Shown here piece after piece: positions 1 through 10,543 of a DNA stretch of 64,000 bases. The notes beneath the pieces were generated by a model. It had not been told where the DNA came from. It saw only the letters and a list, made by a program, of their open reading frames with translations, and did no database searches. Position numbers and translations under genes: made by a program. The first letter of the stretch is position 1. Every line of letters begins with the position of its first letter. The DNA is from Ditylenchus dipsaci (lineage: Eukaryota; Nematoda; Chromadorea; Rhabditida; Anguinidae). The DNA lies in the NCBI GenBank assembly GCA_004194705.1, contig SADC01000475.1, forward strand, positions 1 to 64,000, written 5' to 3'.

Positions 1-642
1 ATTCCAGCCGTCATTTTGAGTATAAGATGTCTGCGACCGAAAATAAAAATCGTTCCTGTAGAACCCCATTTGTTGCGCGTAACCCTGTTGCGCGACTCGT
101 GTTGCGCGGGAGTATGAGGGGAGCCGTAGAAACTCCATAAAAATAAGGATTGGGGAAACAGTCATACTGGTATATAGCCCATGCATAACCCTTAATATTT
201 TAAAACGACATGGTAGCTTAGTGGGTAAGGATGTGGGTGCATCGCTGATGCAATAGTTCTGTTCCGCCTAGTAACCGACTTACTTTTTGAAGTCTAAATT
301 GGGTAAGATCCAAGTTTAATTGGGTGAAATCCAAGTTTAAATTGAGTCAGGTTAAAGTTTCATTAGAGTAAAGTTAAAGTTAATTGGGTAAGGTTAAACT
401 TTAAATAAGGTCATGTTAAGGCACTAGGTCGTCGTTTTTAAAGTTTAATAGTTACTCGAATTAAAATTTAACATGACCCAATTTAAACTCAAGCTTGAGT
501 TCCTGTGATGAAAACCTGCTAATTTCAATGTGGCTATTTTTTCAGTCTGGTAATTGAAAGTCTCTATAAGGAAAACCGGATATTTTAAAATTCCCTACTT
601 TGAAAACCGTTATTTTTTAAAAACCGTTTGTATTTTGAAAAC
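1..642. other. No gene seen; AT-rich, degenerate short repeats
   Basis: No supported coding exon. Positions 290-480 hold loosely repeated AAGTTTAAATTGGGT-like units. Positions 555-650 hold degenerate repeats of about 20 bp built on TTTTGAAAACCGT, which resume at 1140-1240 after the element at 651-1135. Positions 210-270 resemble a tRNA A-box region but no cloverleaf can be drawn. Confidence 0.5.
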
Positions 643-650
643 TGTCTATT

Positions 651-1135
651 TAGGGTTGTCGAATCGAACGTTCGATTTCGAACATTGTTCGAAATGTTCG
701 CGATTTTTTTCGAACGTCGACTTTGAACCGAACGTTCGTTCGAAAAATTTTCGAACCCGAACTTCGAATCGAACGTTCGTTCGAGAAATTTCGAACTCGA
801 ACTTCGAATCGAACGTTCGTTCGAAAATTTGCGAATGCGAATTTCGAATCGAACGTTTTGATTCGAAATATATCGAATTTTCGTGCCAAATATCTTTCAG
901 TAAGAAGTAGAAACACGAAAAAGATTTGACCAAAACATGCGCAGCATCATAAAAAAGGCATAAAAAATAAGTTGGGCCGTCTTGAAGTTCAAATTCGAAA
1001 AAAGCGAAATTTTTCAAATCGAACGATTTGAAAATTTTCGAACCTGAACTTCGAACCAAATGTTCGTTCGAAATTTCAAACTTCGAAGGTTCGTCGAATC
1101 GAATGTTCGAAAATTTCGAACGTTTGACAACCCTA
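651..1135. mobile_element. TAGGGTTG-type hAT-like MITE with TTCGAACGTTCGAA subterminal repeats
   Basis: The ends are inverted copies (TAGGGTTGTCGAATCGAA on the left, TTGACAACCCTA on the right). The interior is dominated by palindromic TCGAACGTTCGA units. The same termini bound elements at 32191-32444 and 51605-53664, where 8-bp target duplications are clearer. Here the duplication is blurred because the element sits inside a degenerate tandem repeat. The open frames inside are repeat-derived and not genes. Confidence 0.6.
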
Positions 1136-1143
1136 GTTTATTT

Positions 1144-1740
1144 GAAACCATTATTTTGAAAACCGTCATTTTTCAAATCCGCTATTTGAAAAAGCCGTTA
1201 TATTTTGAAAACCGCCTATTTCGCAAAGCCCTATTTTGTAATGACGATACCGCCTTTTATTCTTGTCTAAACTTTAACATTGAGCATCATCATCTATAAC
1301 TAAGCCAAAAATTAAAAATAACCCGGTTCAACGGGTTTACAAGCCCCACAAAAGCGCTAACCATTATTGTAAAATAATTATATTTCGTGATTAACCATTT
1401 TTATTTCGTGATTAACCATAATCACGCGGTTATGGTTAATTCTTATTAATTCACCATCCCCTGACTGTCTGATCACTTATTCACTTATTCTCAATTATTT
1501 TTATTTAACAATTATGTTTAAAACACTTATCAAGCAGTGAAAGAATTTAATTTAAAACAGTGTGAATAAACGTGGTCAAATCTAAAGTAATATTAGCTCC
1601 TAAAGTAATTTTTTAAACACAATTTGAATTTAGCAATTTAACACAATTTTTTCTTAAAACTGGGAAAAATAACGTTATATTTGTGATCAGCGACCCCGAA
1701 TACCCTTAGAAACCATCGGTGTTTACATGATCGTTGGTCA
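1144..1740. other. No gene seen; AT-rich spacer
   Basis: This stretch begins with the remainder of the TTTTGAAAACCG repeats and continues as AT-rich sequence. A short inverted motif (ATTTCGTGATTAACCAT / ATGGTTAATTC) lies near 1380-1440. No exon is supported. Confidence 0.5.
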
Positions 1741-1769
1741 AAAAATATGAGTACGAGAATCGCGTAAAA

Positions 1770-2000
1770 TTTCTACCCTCAGCAGTTGGGGGGGGGGGTG
1801 TCATCATTTTACCCTCAGCTGAGGATAAATTTACCTCTTACTTATTCTTATGGTGAGGTGAATTTTGACCCTCAGCTCAGGGGTTAACTTACCCGGGTAA
1901 ACCTACCCTTAAGTTGAGGGTAATTCTTATGGTGAGGGTAAGGGTTAGGTTTACCCTCAGCTGAGGGTAAACCTACCCTTACCCTTATCTTATGGTACGG
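1770..2000. repeat. Tandem palindromic ACCCTCAGCTGAGGGT array
   Basis: The unit TTTACCCTCAGCTGAGGGTAAA and variants recur in both orientations, with intervening ATTCTTATGGTGAGGG. Each unit is itself a palindrome centred on CAGCTG. A G-run of 10 or more sits near 1790. It resembles the interior of a foldback or hAT-like MITE, but I could not fix its ends. Confidence 0.6.
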
Positions 2001-2024
2001 GTCCGGAGTGGTTTCTGAGCAATT

Positions 2025-2105
2025 CTCAAAAAGAGAGGCGTCGGTTGATTGCTTCCTACACTCATAGCCGAGGTTGCTGGTTCGAATCCGCCAGTACGAG
2101 GCACA
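2025..2105 (+). repeat. tRNA-like segment with B-box, possible SINE
   Basis: The B-box-like motif GGTTCGAATCC is present and CGAGGC follows it, but no matching 5' acceptor arm or anticodon arm can be drawn. It is therefore not called a tRNA gene. A tRNA-derived SINE head or decayed tRNA is the likeliest reading. Confidence 0.3.
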
Positions 2106-2109
2106 TTTC

Positions 2110-3170
2110 CACAAAAACGGGCACTTTTTCCCCAAATGCGGGCATTCTTACGTATCGTCAAAAAGCATTAGACAAGGTCAAATTCGTGCCTAGCGTCTTT
2201 AATTTGCCATATTTAGTATTAATGTGTAATCATGCAAAGACACATGGCTCACGGTAATAATTTTAACTGTATCGCGAGAAGGGTGAAAATTTCATAATAG
2301 CCTCCCTGTTGTTTTTACGTTTAGTTCACTTCTAGCTTCTTTATTACAATGGTTAAAGATAAATGTAAAAAGGCTTTTTCTTACCACGCCTGATCTTTGC
2401 ACACCGTTAGGATCAAAACGAGCTTAAGATGGATCACTAAAATTTGAGTTTATCAAACTTTTTTCAAGAATTTATGGAAAGTAAATATAGAAAAGTATAA
2501 ATCTTGGACATATGATATTCATATAATGAGTTAAATTGCCTTGAGATTGTGCCATATTTATTTTTCTTTACAGTAATCGCCTTATAAAAACACTTGATTT
2601 TTTTCGTAGGTCGACCTCACACTTGATGAAATATATCATTGATTTTTCATCATACCATTGATTTTTGAAAAATATTGGAACGGACAATTGATAAATCATA
2701 TGATTTATCATACGTATCAATTGATTTTTTACTTGATTTAATCATCACATCCTTGATATGATGACTTGAATATGACGCATTGATACGATATGATTCTAAT
2801 TGAAACGGACCCCTGGTAAGCCCTTTTAAACATCAACCTGGAATCGAAATGCAAAGTTCTCATACATTCAATAAAAAAAATAAAATTTCGGGCTCAATCT
2901 TGCTGTGGTATGGCCATTGCATTTATGCGGAGACCATGTGGTTGCGAGCCAAACAGCAATCTGTGCGGTCATGCTGCTTCTGCTTATGATTTATAGCGGG
3001 TCTGTTCCGGGGTGAACGTGAAGATTGTTTTTCATTCTAAGTGGATCAAAGCAAAAAAAATTTAGGTAAAAATTAAAAAGGTTCTCGTGTTCTTGCTTTG
3101 ATATTTAGCAAAAATGTGAAAATTTCTAAATTCGCCAAACGCCTATACGCCCAATTAACTGGTTTCATTT
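2110..3170. other. No gene seen; TTGAT-rich low-complexity stretch
   Basis: No supported exon. Positions 2590-2800 are built from recurrent TTGATTTTT / ATCATATGAT words with local palindromes (for example AAATCATATGATTT), probably an old AT-rich MITE. The rest is unremarkable AT-rich sequence. Confidence 0.45.
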
Positions 3171-3174
3171 TACT

Positions 3175-3280
3175 TACCGGCATTATGGTGAGTTACCCGT
3201 AAGTTACCGGTAAATTACCGGTAATTTACCGTGATTTTAAGTTACCGGTCGGTAACTGACGCAAACGGTAATGATTTGCA
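3175..3280. repeat. TTACCGGTAA palindromic array
   Basis: Units such as GTAAATTACCGGTAATTTAC repeat with a period of about 10-12 bp, alternating TTACCGGTAA palindromes. This is typical of subterminal repeats of MITEs in this window, but the ends were not resolved. Confidence 0.55.
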
Positions 3281-3367
3281 TTTCGCAAATCCCTATTATC
3301 TTAAAGCTTGATTCAAAGACTTTATCTCTATTCTCTTTTCGATTATGGCAAAAAACATGTGTTTTAG

Positions 3368-6300
3368 CTGTATCCACCGAAAGCTAGTGCCCCAACTGCT
3401 AAAAGCGTGTCTTCTATAGTCACAGCCCTGGAAGGCATAGACGAGTCTGAGTTGCCACAAATGGTTCCTGAACTCAAAAAACTGATAAAGGCACTTAAAG
3501 CCAGCAATCTCAGCAGAGAGGGTTGGTCTTTCTAATTTTTCGTTTAATCAATTTAAAAATTACAGATTTTAACGAGATATCCGAGCAAGTTAGTTATTTC
3601 CGTAATTTTAAAGAGCGGGGAAACTTTATATACGCATCGGCCTAGGTCACAGGGGTATACCGACGACCAGGTACACATTATGACCGGGTACAACGACCGG
3701 GTACAGCGCCAAATTTTGCCTTGGTCCCCCCTGTTAATTTTTTTAAAATTTTTGCGCACTTAGACTTAGGCTTAGGCAAGGGTAGGCCAGCGCCCGTTAG
3801 GACGGACTCAAACGTGTGATTTAAGCATACTTTTTTAACTTTTACAAGAAAAGTGAACCCGGTCGTTGTACCCGGTCATAATGTGTACCCGGTAGTAGGG
3901 CAGTCGGTCACAGGTTCGACTACCACTGGGTGCAAACCCTGTTTTTTATCTCGTTTTATTTACAACTTTGATGTCAAAATGATCCTCACACTCTTGGCTA
4001 TCCAATAAGATGATCAGCGCAGGATCCCACACCTGCCGGAGCTTATGTGCAGGCTCGAATAGGCTAAATTTCCGAAAATAGATGGTCTTTGAGGTTTCCC
4101 GGTGACTGGTTGGTCGATATTTTCTGACTTTTTTCTACAAGTCACACGTTTTATATACTGAAATGTAGCCAAGATTCTGAGCTTTCATTTGAGCATTCAT
4201 ACAGAGAAAAAAAAACAAACTTGAGTAGTGGTTAAAATTCAAAAAACATTCAACAGAACCTAATTCCTTGCCATCGTACCCAGGGCTGTCCTAGAACTCT
4301 TCAGTATTATTAATTATTATTATTATAATATTTTCGGAACTGACGGCAGTTGCCACCAAGGCAGTTGCTGGCTGCAAAGCAGTGCTGGAAATGGTTGCAA
4401 TCGATTGCTCGATGATTTTTGGCCTTTAAAGGACCATGGTTTTTGTGCGCAGCGGCACACGCAAAATTCGAATTGGCGGGGACACTTCTCTTTTGTCTAT
4501 CAGTGTACTTTTTCGAGTCATTCGAAACGACTCGAAAGAGTACACTGATAGACGAAAGAGAAGTGTCCCCGCCAATTCAAATTTTGCGTGTGCCGCTGCG
4601 CGCAAAAACCATGGTCCTTTAAAGTCAAAAACATACTGAAAAAGTACAGGGTGTCCCGAAAAAAAATCCCTACGCTTCAAGGGCACCGTACAACAATTTT
4701 TCTATTTCATTTTTTTAAACGATATGATATTTTGTAGTCCTGGAAATTCTATCGAATGGTATATAAAAATTTCATTACTGAAAAAAAATATATATATATA
4801 AATTGACAGGGCAAAATTTGACGCTACTCGTTTTTACCCCTCTCAAAAAAGCTACTCGGTTTTACCCCTCCCAATAATCTTTTAGGGGTACCTAAAAGCA
4901 TACTTTTTTAAGAACAAAGGGTGGAACTAGTAATGGTTTGGCCCTGAGCCTAAGCCTAAGGGCCAAAGCCTAAGCCAGAGCCTAAGGACTAAGCCTAAAT
5001 GCTAAGCCTAAAAATTATTGGGAGGGGTGAAACCTAGTAGCTGTTTTTGGGAGGGGTAAAGCCGAGTAGCGCCCAAAATTTCAAATCTCGATTTCAAATC
5101 CGGGAATATTAGGGTTTTGTCAAAGTGAAGAATTTGTAACTGACTTTTAGGCTACTTATTAGTAGCCAACTTTTTTTATCGCAAAAATGTTTCAAACACA
5201 TGATTTTGGAACTCTAGGTTCCTCTTTCGCTGCGTTCCTCTTTCGATTGCTACAAAAAACTTTTCTAAATTATTTTTGAAAAGTCACCGTTTGCCTCCTA
5301 ACTCATTTCAGGGTAATTTTGGAAGTCGACAGGCATTTCGAAAACTTAAAATTGTTTATTCTGAGCTTTTTTTTGCAAAAGGCCATATCTCAACACGCAG
5401 ATCTCAATGTTTTTCTTCTGTAAAATATTTTTGTAGCTCTTGATATGCGCTACACCATAAAATTAACAGCTTTGAAAACTATGAAAAACTTATGAATTTT
5501 TTCGACCATTAAGAGTAAAATATGTAAGACTAGGCACACACACACAAGACTTATAAAGGGGGTTTATTTTATTCAATCGAGAGCCACTAGGGCTCTCACA
5601 GTTACAATACATACACGGAGAGACTATGGTGTTCTGGATGCTTCTTTTGGCAGGATCCACTTGAGGCTTCGGGAGAACGAGGAGCGGACTCATCGACTGG
5701 TTGCTTGCTTCGACTGGAGACGGGAGCGGAGACTTCGGGGCAGACTGCGACCACGGCTTGCGCTTGCATCAGGAGCATCCAGGACCACTTCACGTTTTTG
5801 GTCCGCCGACCCCTTCATAGTCCGTGTGTGGTGTCCGTCTTCTACCCAGAGGAATGTGGATCTCATGAGAGAGGAGGTGCCATTGATCTGAACAGGAATC
5901 AACTCCCCTTGCGGAGAGTTATGAGACTCACAACCAACATTTCTAATACTAAGTGGCACTCCAGAGAGTGAATGAGCAAACCTATTTGTTACCCCTTTCA
6001 GGGTACCGGATTCTTTCTGACTATGTTCAGGTCCTCGACCTAGGATAACTTTAGAGGCGCGAGCCATGTCGATGGCTCGCTCGGATTCCAAATTACTAAA
6101 ACTTAACTCACGACCAGATCCTGAGTGCAGAGATCGGACTGGCATAGCTGAACCACCAAAGCTTAAGTCAGAAGGAGCGATGGCTTAACTGAGCTGAGAG
6201 CGAAGATCGAGTGCTGATAGCGGAGATGCGTAAGTGCTGCGTGCAAGTTCGGAACTTCTGACCAGACACCCAATTTGATAGCTGGAAATTGAGGAAGAGT

Positions 6301-9300
6301 TAATAATGAGAACGGGTTGTATAAATAATGGACTCGCTGATTAGACGAGTAGATGAGATGAAAGTAGTTGTAAGCGTTTGAGGCGCTTGTTGGGTAATGT
6401 CGTGCCAAGATTTGGCGCTAATTCAAATGAGTTGTTTTGGGTTATTGTTTGAATTAAGTCAGGTCTTAAGTGACTTTTGGTATCAAGTGTGGTTTTGTCC
6501 AAACTACCCTTGCCCCTACCTTACATAAGTACTTCGACAAAAACTTAAAATTCCCGGATTTGAAACCGAGTTTTTTTGAATTTTGTACTGTCAATTTATC
6601 CATAATTTTTTTATCAGTAATAAAATGTTTATATACCATTCAATAGAGAATTTCCAGCGCTACAAAATGACATATCGTTAAAAAAGTGAAATAAAAAAAT
6701 TGTCGGACGGGGCCCGTGAAGCGCAGGGATTTTTTTTGGACACCCTGTAAATTAAAACACCCCAGAGGGACTTGAACTTTCGACAATAGGCGATGCGTAT
6801 ATAAAGTTCCCCTCCCCCCCCCTTTAAAAGCACTATTTTTTAAATTTTATTCAGCTTGCCAGCAACAAAGATGTAGAACAACCGCGTGAAAACACCTCAC
6901 CTGCTCCCACAGCCCCAACTGAAAGTACTCCTTCTGAGAGAGATGCAGAGTCCAGAGGCATGAAAATTCCTAATGAAAAACGAGACAAAGCAACTGACCG
7001 AAACCTGGCTGCTTTGAGGAGTGCTTTGAGTGACCAGATTGTGCGAAAAGTGATGCGTGGAGACCAGCCAGCTCCTGTAGTCATATCGCTGCAAAGGCCA
7101 CACAGCCACCCTCGCCAGGTGGATAGGCCATCATCAGCTACTAGGTTGCAAAGATTGAATTCTGCTAATCCTCCTGGCAAAATAGTGTACAGAGAGGGTG
7201 GAGAGCAACTGAACTTCGAATCCACTACAGCCAAAGCTAAAGTGTTTGCAGTGACAGCACACGCCAGGAGAGTGTTACCAGAGAGGAGTCATAGACAAGT
7301 TGGTCAAATTTCACAGGGAAGCAGGGTACAAGCTGGTGTGCCCAACAAAGAAAATAGGGTTTCGTCTTCCTCGGAAAATTCAGATAGAGTTCAGTTAGAT
7401 GATGCTACAGGAGAGCAGGCTGAATCTAAAAGTGCGACCAGTTCTAGTACTGCACAGGTCAGTAAATTATTTAATTTTATTTGAAGAAATACAGGATTCC
7501 AAAAAAAAATGCGAGCATTTTTAATACACCTGCCGACCAGGGATGAGAATTTCGGTCTAACTAGGCCTTTTTCCTTAATGGCTAGGTGTCCCGAAACCGT
7601 CCCGCGCCAATTTGACAAACACGGGAAGTGCATGACAACCCCCCTCCCCCACGATATTGAGAAACCCAAATACCATTCGATAGAGCTTCGAAAACCATCA
7701 TCTCGCATAAATATCCGTTTTTGCCATGGATTCGTTTTGGAGTCGGAAAAAGCGGATTGAAAGTAGAGCTAAGTTTTTTTACGATTCATCTAAAAATTAT
7801 TTTAAATTTCCATACATGTGAGTTCGGTTATCAAATAGTTTTGAAATACCATTGTAATTTGAAATGATGGCCTTGAAATGGGTTAAAACTTTAAATTTGC
7901 CAAAAATTGAATTTCGAATGACTTTATCAATAAAAAAATAAAAATGTATTGACAAAGAAATGAACAATCAACTAATTTAACTTATTTTTAAAATTATTTG
8001 ATAGCCGAAGTCACATGTATGGACAAAAATGAAGTTTTGTACAGTGTAGTTTTCAAAACTACTGACAAGGGACCCTCCCGGGGTGTGATTCTGAGGACCC
8101 GATCACGTAAATTTTTTTTATTGCATATTCTTGTAGAGCACCTATGACTTCCTAGTGAAACTGGGCCCTGGAGGCGGTATTACCACAAAAGAGGGTACAA
8201 CCACTAAATCAAAGTTATGAAATGACCATGATACAACAACTATCATGGTTTTTGTTGGGAGTCTTTATTAAATGTCTTTTGTTCACAAAAAAAATTTCGA
8301 CTTGTATGAATTTAATACTCAAAATGACCGCTAGAATCTAGCGAACATTTTGGTAGTGAAAAATATTCTAGTTACTATAAAATAAATCAGGTATAAGCAA
8401 AATTAAGTCAAGTAACAGAGTGTTACATAGATTAGGTCACGTAAAACACTGCTATGTGACTTGATTTTGCTAGTCTTTAAATTTTTTTGTATAGCTGGAC
8501 GAAGTCATTGACGCAAGTAACACCATATTTTTTTCTGTTTATGTGCCAATTATTGACTTTGTCGGGCTATATGTGGTCTAAGTACCGCTCTCTATGCGCC
8601 TTCGTTCTCTTTATTCAGACAGTATGGCTAGGCCTGCGTAACATGACTGTCAGAGCACGTTAACTTCTATACAAGAGGCTACCTAGGGAGAGTGGTTATA
8701 AGCCACATACTGTTTTACCAAATTCATTTGCTGGATTTATGTCATCAGTTTTCAGGTACAATGCTATTCATGTATCTTATTATCGTCAAGGGAACTCTTT
8801 TTTGCTGTCTTTTATCGATCAGTATTTTAGGTTTTGGACGAGATAAACTGTTTTCCAAATTCGAAAATACGAATACATATACAGCCAAAAAGGTCTAGTT
8901 AGGACAAGGCCTAACTCAAATTGTCGCGGACTATTTTAAGCCTGAAAATAGGCCTAGTTAAACCGAAATTCTCATCCCTGCTGCCGACCAGTCACAGTCT
9001 CCCGTTTCGGTTTTTCTTTTTTCTGCAGTAGAAAACTCTTCTTTATTAATTTTTTATATCGAGTAGCCGAGCTCGACAGCCGATATTTCCGATTCGGATA
9101 CCCACATTTTAGTTAGGACCCGAAATTTCGTTGAGTCGGATACCTGGACTGAAATTCTTTTTCTTTTTTTAACCAGATATCAGAAATCTAAACGCGAAAT
9201 TTCACCGGCTAAAAGTCGAATATCTAAGAACAAGTATTCGACTAAAAAAACTTATATTATTACATTAGTCAGTCAGCAGTGAGTTATTATAAAAATATTT

Positions 9301-9697
9301 AGCCAGCTCCAATAGCAGCTAGTAGCACTACTGCCAGTCCTCGACCACAATTTTCACCTCAGCAGCCACAACAGCCGTACTCCGGTGGTCAACAGCAACA
9401 ACAATGGCAACAACAGCAGCAGCAGTATACATCCGAAAATCAAAACGGCAACTACCAGCCCAGCAACAACAACTACTACAACTACCAACAGCAGCAGCAA
9501 CCAGTCTGGTATCCTCAATATGGTGCCTGTACTACCCTCAACAATTTCAGCAGCAGCAGTATTCTGGTGGCCAACAACCACAGCAAAAACAACAATACTA
9601 CTATCAGACCACAACTCCAAGAACTCAGCCAGCTAGAATGGCTCCAGAACCAGTCCAAACCACACCTTCCTCAGTGGTAGGCATTTTGTTTGAGTAG
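3368..9697 (+). CDS. Multi-exon gene for a disordered, Gln/Tyr-rich-tailed protein, function unknown
   Basis: Three plus-strand exons fit one reading frame. Exon 3368-3525 is preceded by TTTTAG; its reading includes ALEGIDESELPQM and LKKLIKALKASN, so it is a charged helical stretch. Exon 6863-7458 has a donor CAG|GTCAGT and is rich in Ser, Pro and charged residues. Exon 9303-9697, after ATTTAG, encodes Gln/Asn/Tyr-rich sequence (QQPYSGGQQQQQ, later QQYSGGQQPQQKQQ) and ends at a stop at 9695-9697. Phases fit if exon 1 ends at 3525 and exon 2 starts at 6863. A single-base loss near 9530 is needed to keep the repeated YSGGQQ motif in frame. The 5' end is not identified. Exon 2 contains the residues VVISLQRP, faintly like the start of a SUZ domain, but that is weak. 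An AATAAA lies near 10050. I do not recognise the family. Confidence 0.55.
3610..3930 (+). repeat. tRNA-like short repeat interrupted by a MITE
   Basis: The left part, ACTTTATATACGCATCG, is shared with repeats at 6751-6830 (inverse) and 19334-19410. Removing the insert at 3653-3905 rejoins GGTCACAG to GTTCGACTACC, which restores a B-box-like sequence. This fits a tRNA-derived SINE that received a MITE. Confidence 0.45.
3653..3905. mobile_element. Foldback MITE with GGTCACAG target duplication
   Basis: The arms are inverted copies (GACCAGGTACACATTATGAC near 3665 and GTCATAATGTGTACC near 3875). GGTCACAG occurs at 3645-3652 and again at 3906-3913. The terminal bases of the two ends match only loosely, so the exact border is tentative. 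Confidence 0.55.
4427..4625. repeat. Near-perfect 199-bp palindrome (TTTAAAGGACCATGG family)
   Basis: The arms are close to 95 bp each and meet near 4520 (TCGAGTCATTCGAAACGACTCGA). Ends are TTTAAAGGACCATGG and its inverse. Related ends occur at 23487-23726, 29740, 30560 and 40180, so this is a MITE family containing GAATTGGCGGGGAC. Open frames on both strands simply reflect the palindrome. Confidence 0.8.
4820..5073. mobile_element. hAT-type MITE, target duplication CAAAATTT
   Basis: Inverted ends are GACGCTACTCG and CGAGTAGCGCC with second copies of GGGAGGGGT nearby. It is flanked by perfect 8-bp repeats CAAAATTT at 4812-4819 and 5074-5081. The interior has repeated GCCTAAGCCTAA. It is nested in the left part of the 4647-6747 element. 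Confidence 0.8.
5563..5575 (-). terminator. Polyadenylation signal of the passenger unit
   Basis: On the minus strand GATTGAATAAAATAAACC contains overlapping AATAAA-type signals about 115 bp beyond the ORF stop, followed by T/G-rich sequence. Confidence 0.4.
5690..6145 (-). CDS. Passenger ORF of a TIR element, Ser/Arg-rich, unknown
   Basis: A 151-codon ORF starts at an ATG and reads as a Ser/Arg/Gly-rich protein (for example ESERAIDMARASKVILG) with no transposase, RT or protease motif that I recognise. Upstream on the same strand lies a TATA-like box, and AATAAA follows downstream at 5563-5575. The stretch just past the ORF reads CMYCNCESPSG in another frame, which resembles the Cys-containing end (LLHCNLCSP) of the ORF at 46534-45890. 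Homology between the two is suggested by this short DNA match only. Confidence 0.4.
   Translation of the reverse strand: MPVRSLHSGSGRELSFSNLESERAIDMARASKVILGRGPEHSQKESGTLKGVTNRFAHSLSGVPLSIRNVGCESHNSPQGELIPVQINGTSSLMRSTFLWVEDGHHTRTMKGSADQKREVVLDAPDASASRGRSLPRSLRSRLQSKQATSR
6314..6330 (-). promoter_or_regulatory. TATA-like box upstream of passenger ORF
   Basis: On the minus strand the sequence reads ATTATTTATACAACCC, about 175 bp upstream of the ATG at 6145. It is a plausible core promoter element by sequence only. Confidence 0.3.
6751..6835 (-). repeat. Copy of the ACTTTATATACGCATCG short repeat
   Basis: The reverse complement closely matches 19334-19412, including AAAGTTCAAGTCCCTCTGG, a B-box-like motif. 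It lies directly beside the right TA of the 2.1-kb element. It is probably a tRNA-derived short repeat. Confidence 0.5.
7538..8980. mobile_element. 1.44-kb hAT-type element, target duplication CTGCCGAC
   Basis: Inverted ends are CAGGGATGAGAATTTCGGT and its inverse, flanked by perfect 8-bp repeats CTGCCGAC (7530-7537 and 8981-8988). CAGGGATGAGA is a typical hAT-style terminus. The interior has no recognisable transposase, but includes a nested foldback (about 7800-8022). The whole element lies in the intron between exons 2 and 3 of the plus-strand gene. Confidence 0.85.
9055..9260. other. Degenerate inverted sequence, unassigned
   Basis: Words such as GCCGATATTTCCGATTCGGATACC and GTCGAATATCTAAGAACAAGTATTCGAC form local inverted pairs just before exon 3 of the plus-strand gene. 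No defined element borders were found. Confidence 0.3.
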
Positions 9698-10316
9698 TGG
9701 TTCAGTTCATTCGCTAGATTGATGGTTTTTTAGTTGCACCATCCATTTGGACATGGAGCCTTGCTGACACTCATGCAACCAAACCAGATATTTGGCCGGA
9801 AATAGACAGTTGAGTGGATGGATTCACTACTGGCGATTTGCTCAATTAAATGGTGCAATAGGAACTTAAACTACTCCATGTTTTTTATGTATTTGTTTGG
9901 ATGTGATTGTATTTGTACACTTGCTTATTGATGGTGAAATAGTTAATATTTATTGGTAAAATTATAAAAAAATTATGTGATTTTTGACACCACATGCACA
10001 ATAAGAGGACACCTGGTGGTCTACGTAGACTTTCTTCTTAGTTTATTTACAATAAAGGCATAATTTTTTGTAATTTTTTTCTGACGCGTCCTAGTCTGTG
10101 AATAATGTTCTCTAAAACTCAAATATCCAATAGAATTTCAAAAAGATGCTTGCTTGATACGTTATGAATAAAATTTGAATATTGACTTGAACTGCCCCCG
10201 ATCCAATCTACAAACTCCGTCGAAAATAACAATTTATATGGCTTAACGAAAATATTATTTTCGCGATGTCATTCCATCATCGAAAGAATGGCGCTAGTAG
10301 CGAATACATAAATAAT
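9698..10316. other. Probable 3' UTR and spacer
   Basis: This stretch follows the stop of the plus-strand gene. An AATAAA-type signal (CAATAAAGGCATAA) near 10050 could end the transcript. No further exon is supported up to the nested hAT cluster. Confidence 0.35.
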
Positions 10317-10543
10317 TTTATTTCCGGTACCGGACATTATTTCGCCGACAATGTTTCGCCGCGACAAAATTTCGCCGACATTATTTCGCGCGACATTATT
10401 TCGCGGACCATTATTTCGCCGCGACAAAATTTCGCCGATATTCTAAGTCGTTTTTTTCTAATTCGCGCCTTTTTTCTGGCTGATTTTACGGCGCGAATCT
10501 TCACAACCATCTGCAAGAGGAGTAATTATTCGACCGCTATGAC

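Larger units (their letters stand above)
4647..6747 (-). mobile_element. 2.1-kb Tc1/mariner-type TIR element carrying a passenger gene
   Basis: The ends are CAGGGTGTCCCGAAAAAAA and its inverse, flanked by TA (4645-4646 and 6748-6749). Similarity between the ends continues for roughly 180 bp (for example TTTTGTAGTCCTGGAAATTCT against the inverse near 6655). No transposase is recognisable inside. Instead there is a nested hAT-like MITE (4820-5073) and a minus-strand transcription unit with ORF 6145-5690. The layout matches that of the element at 45534-47614. Confidence 0.75.

Noticed and set aside
650..929. Phe/Arg/Ser-rich open frames
   Set aside because: Produced by TCGAACGTTCGA repeats in all frames of a MITE.
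2025..2105. tRNA gene
   Set aside because: A good B-box but no acceptor, D or anticodon stems can be drawn; the same applies to 41341, 48110 and 53760.
4419..4686. Three overlapping open frames on both strands
   Set aside because: They are mirror images in a 199-bp palindrome and carry no protein signature.
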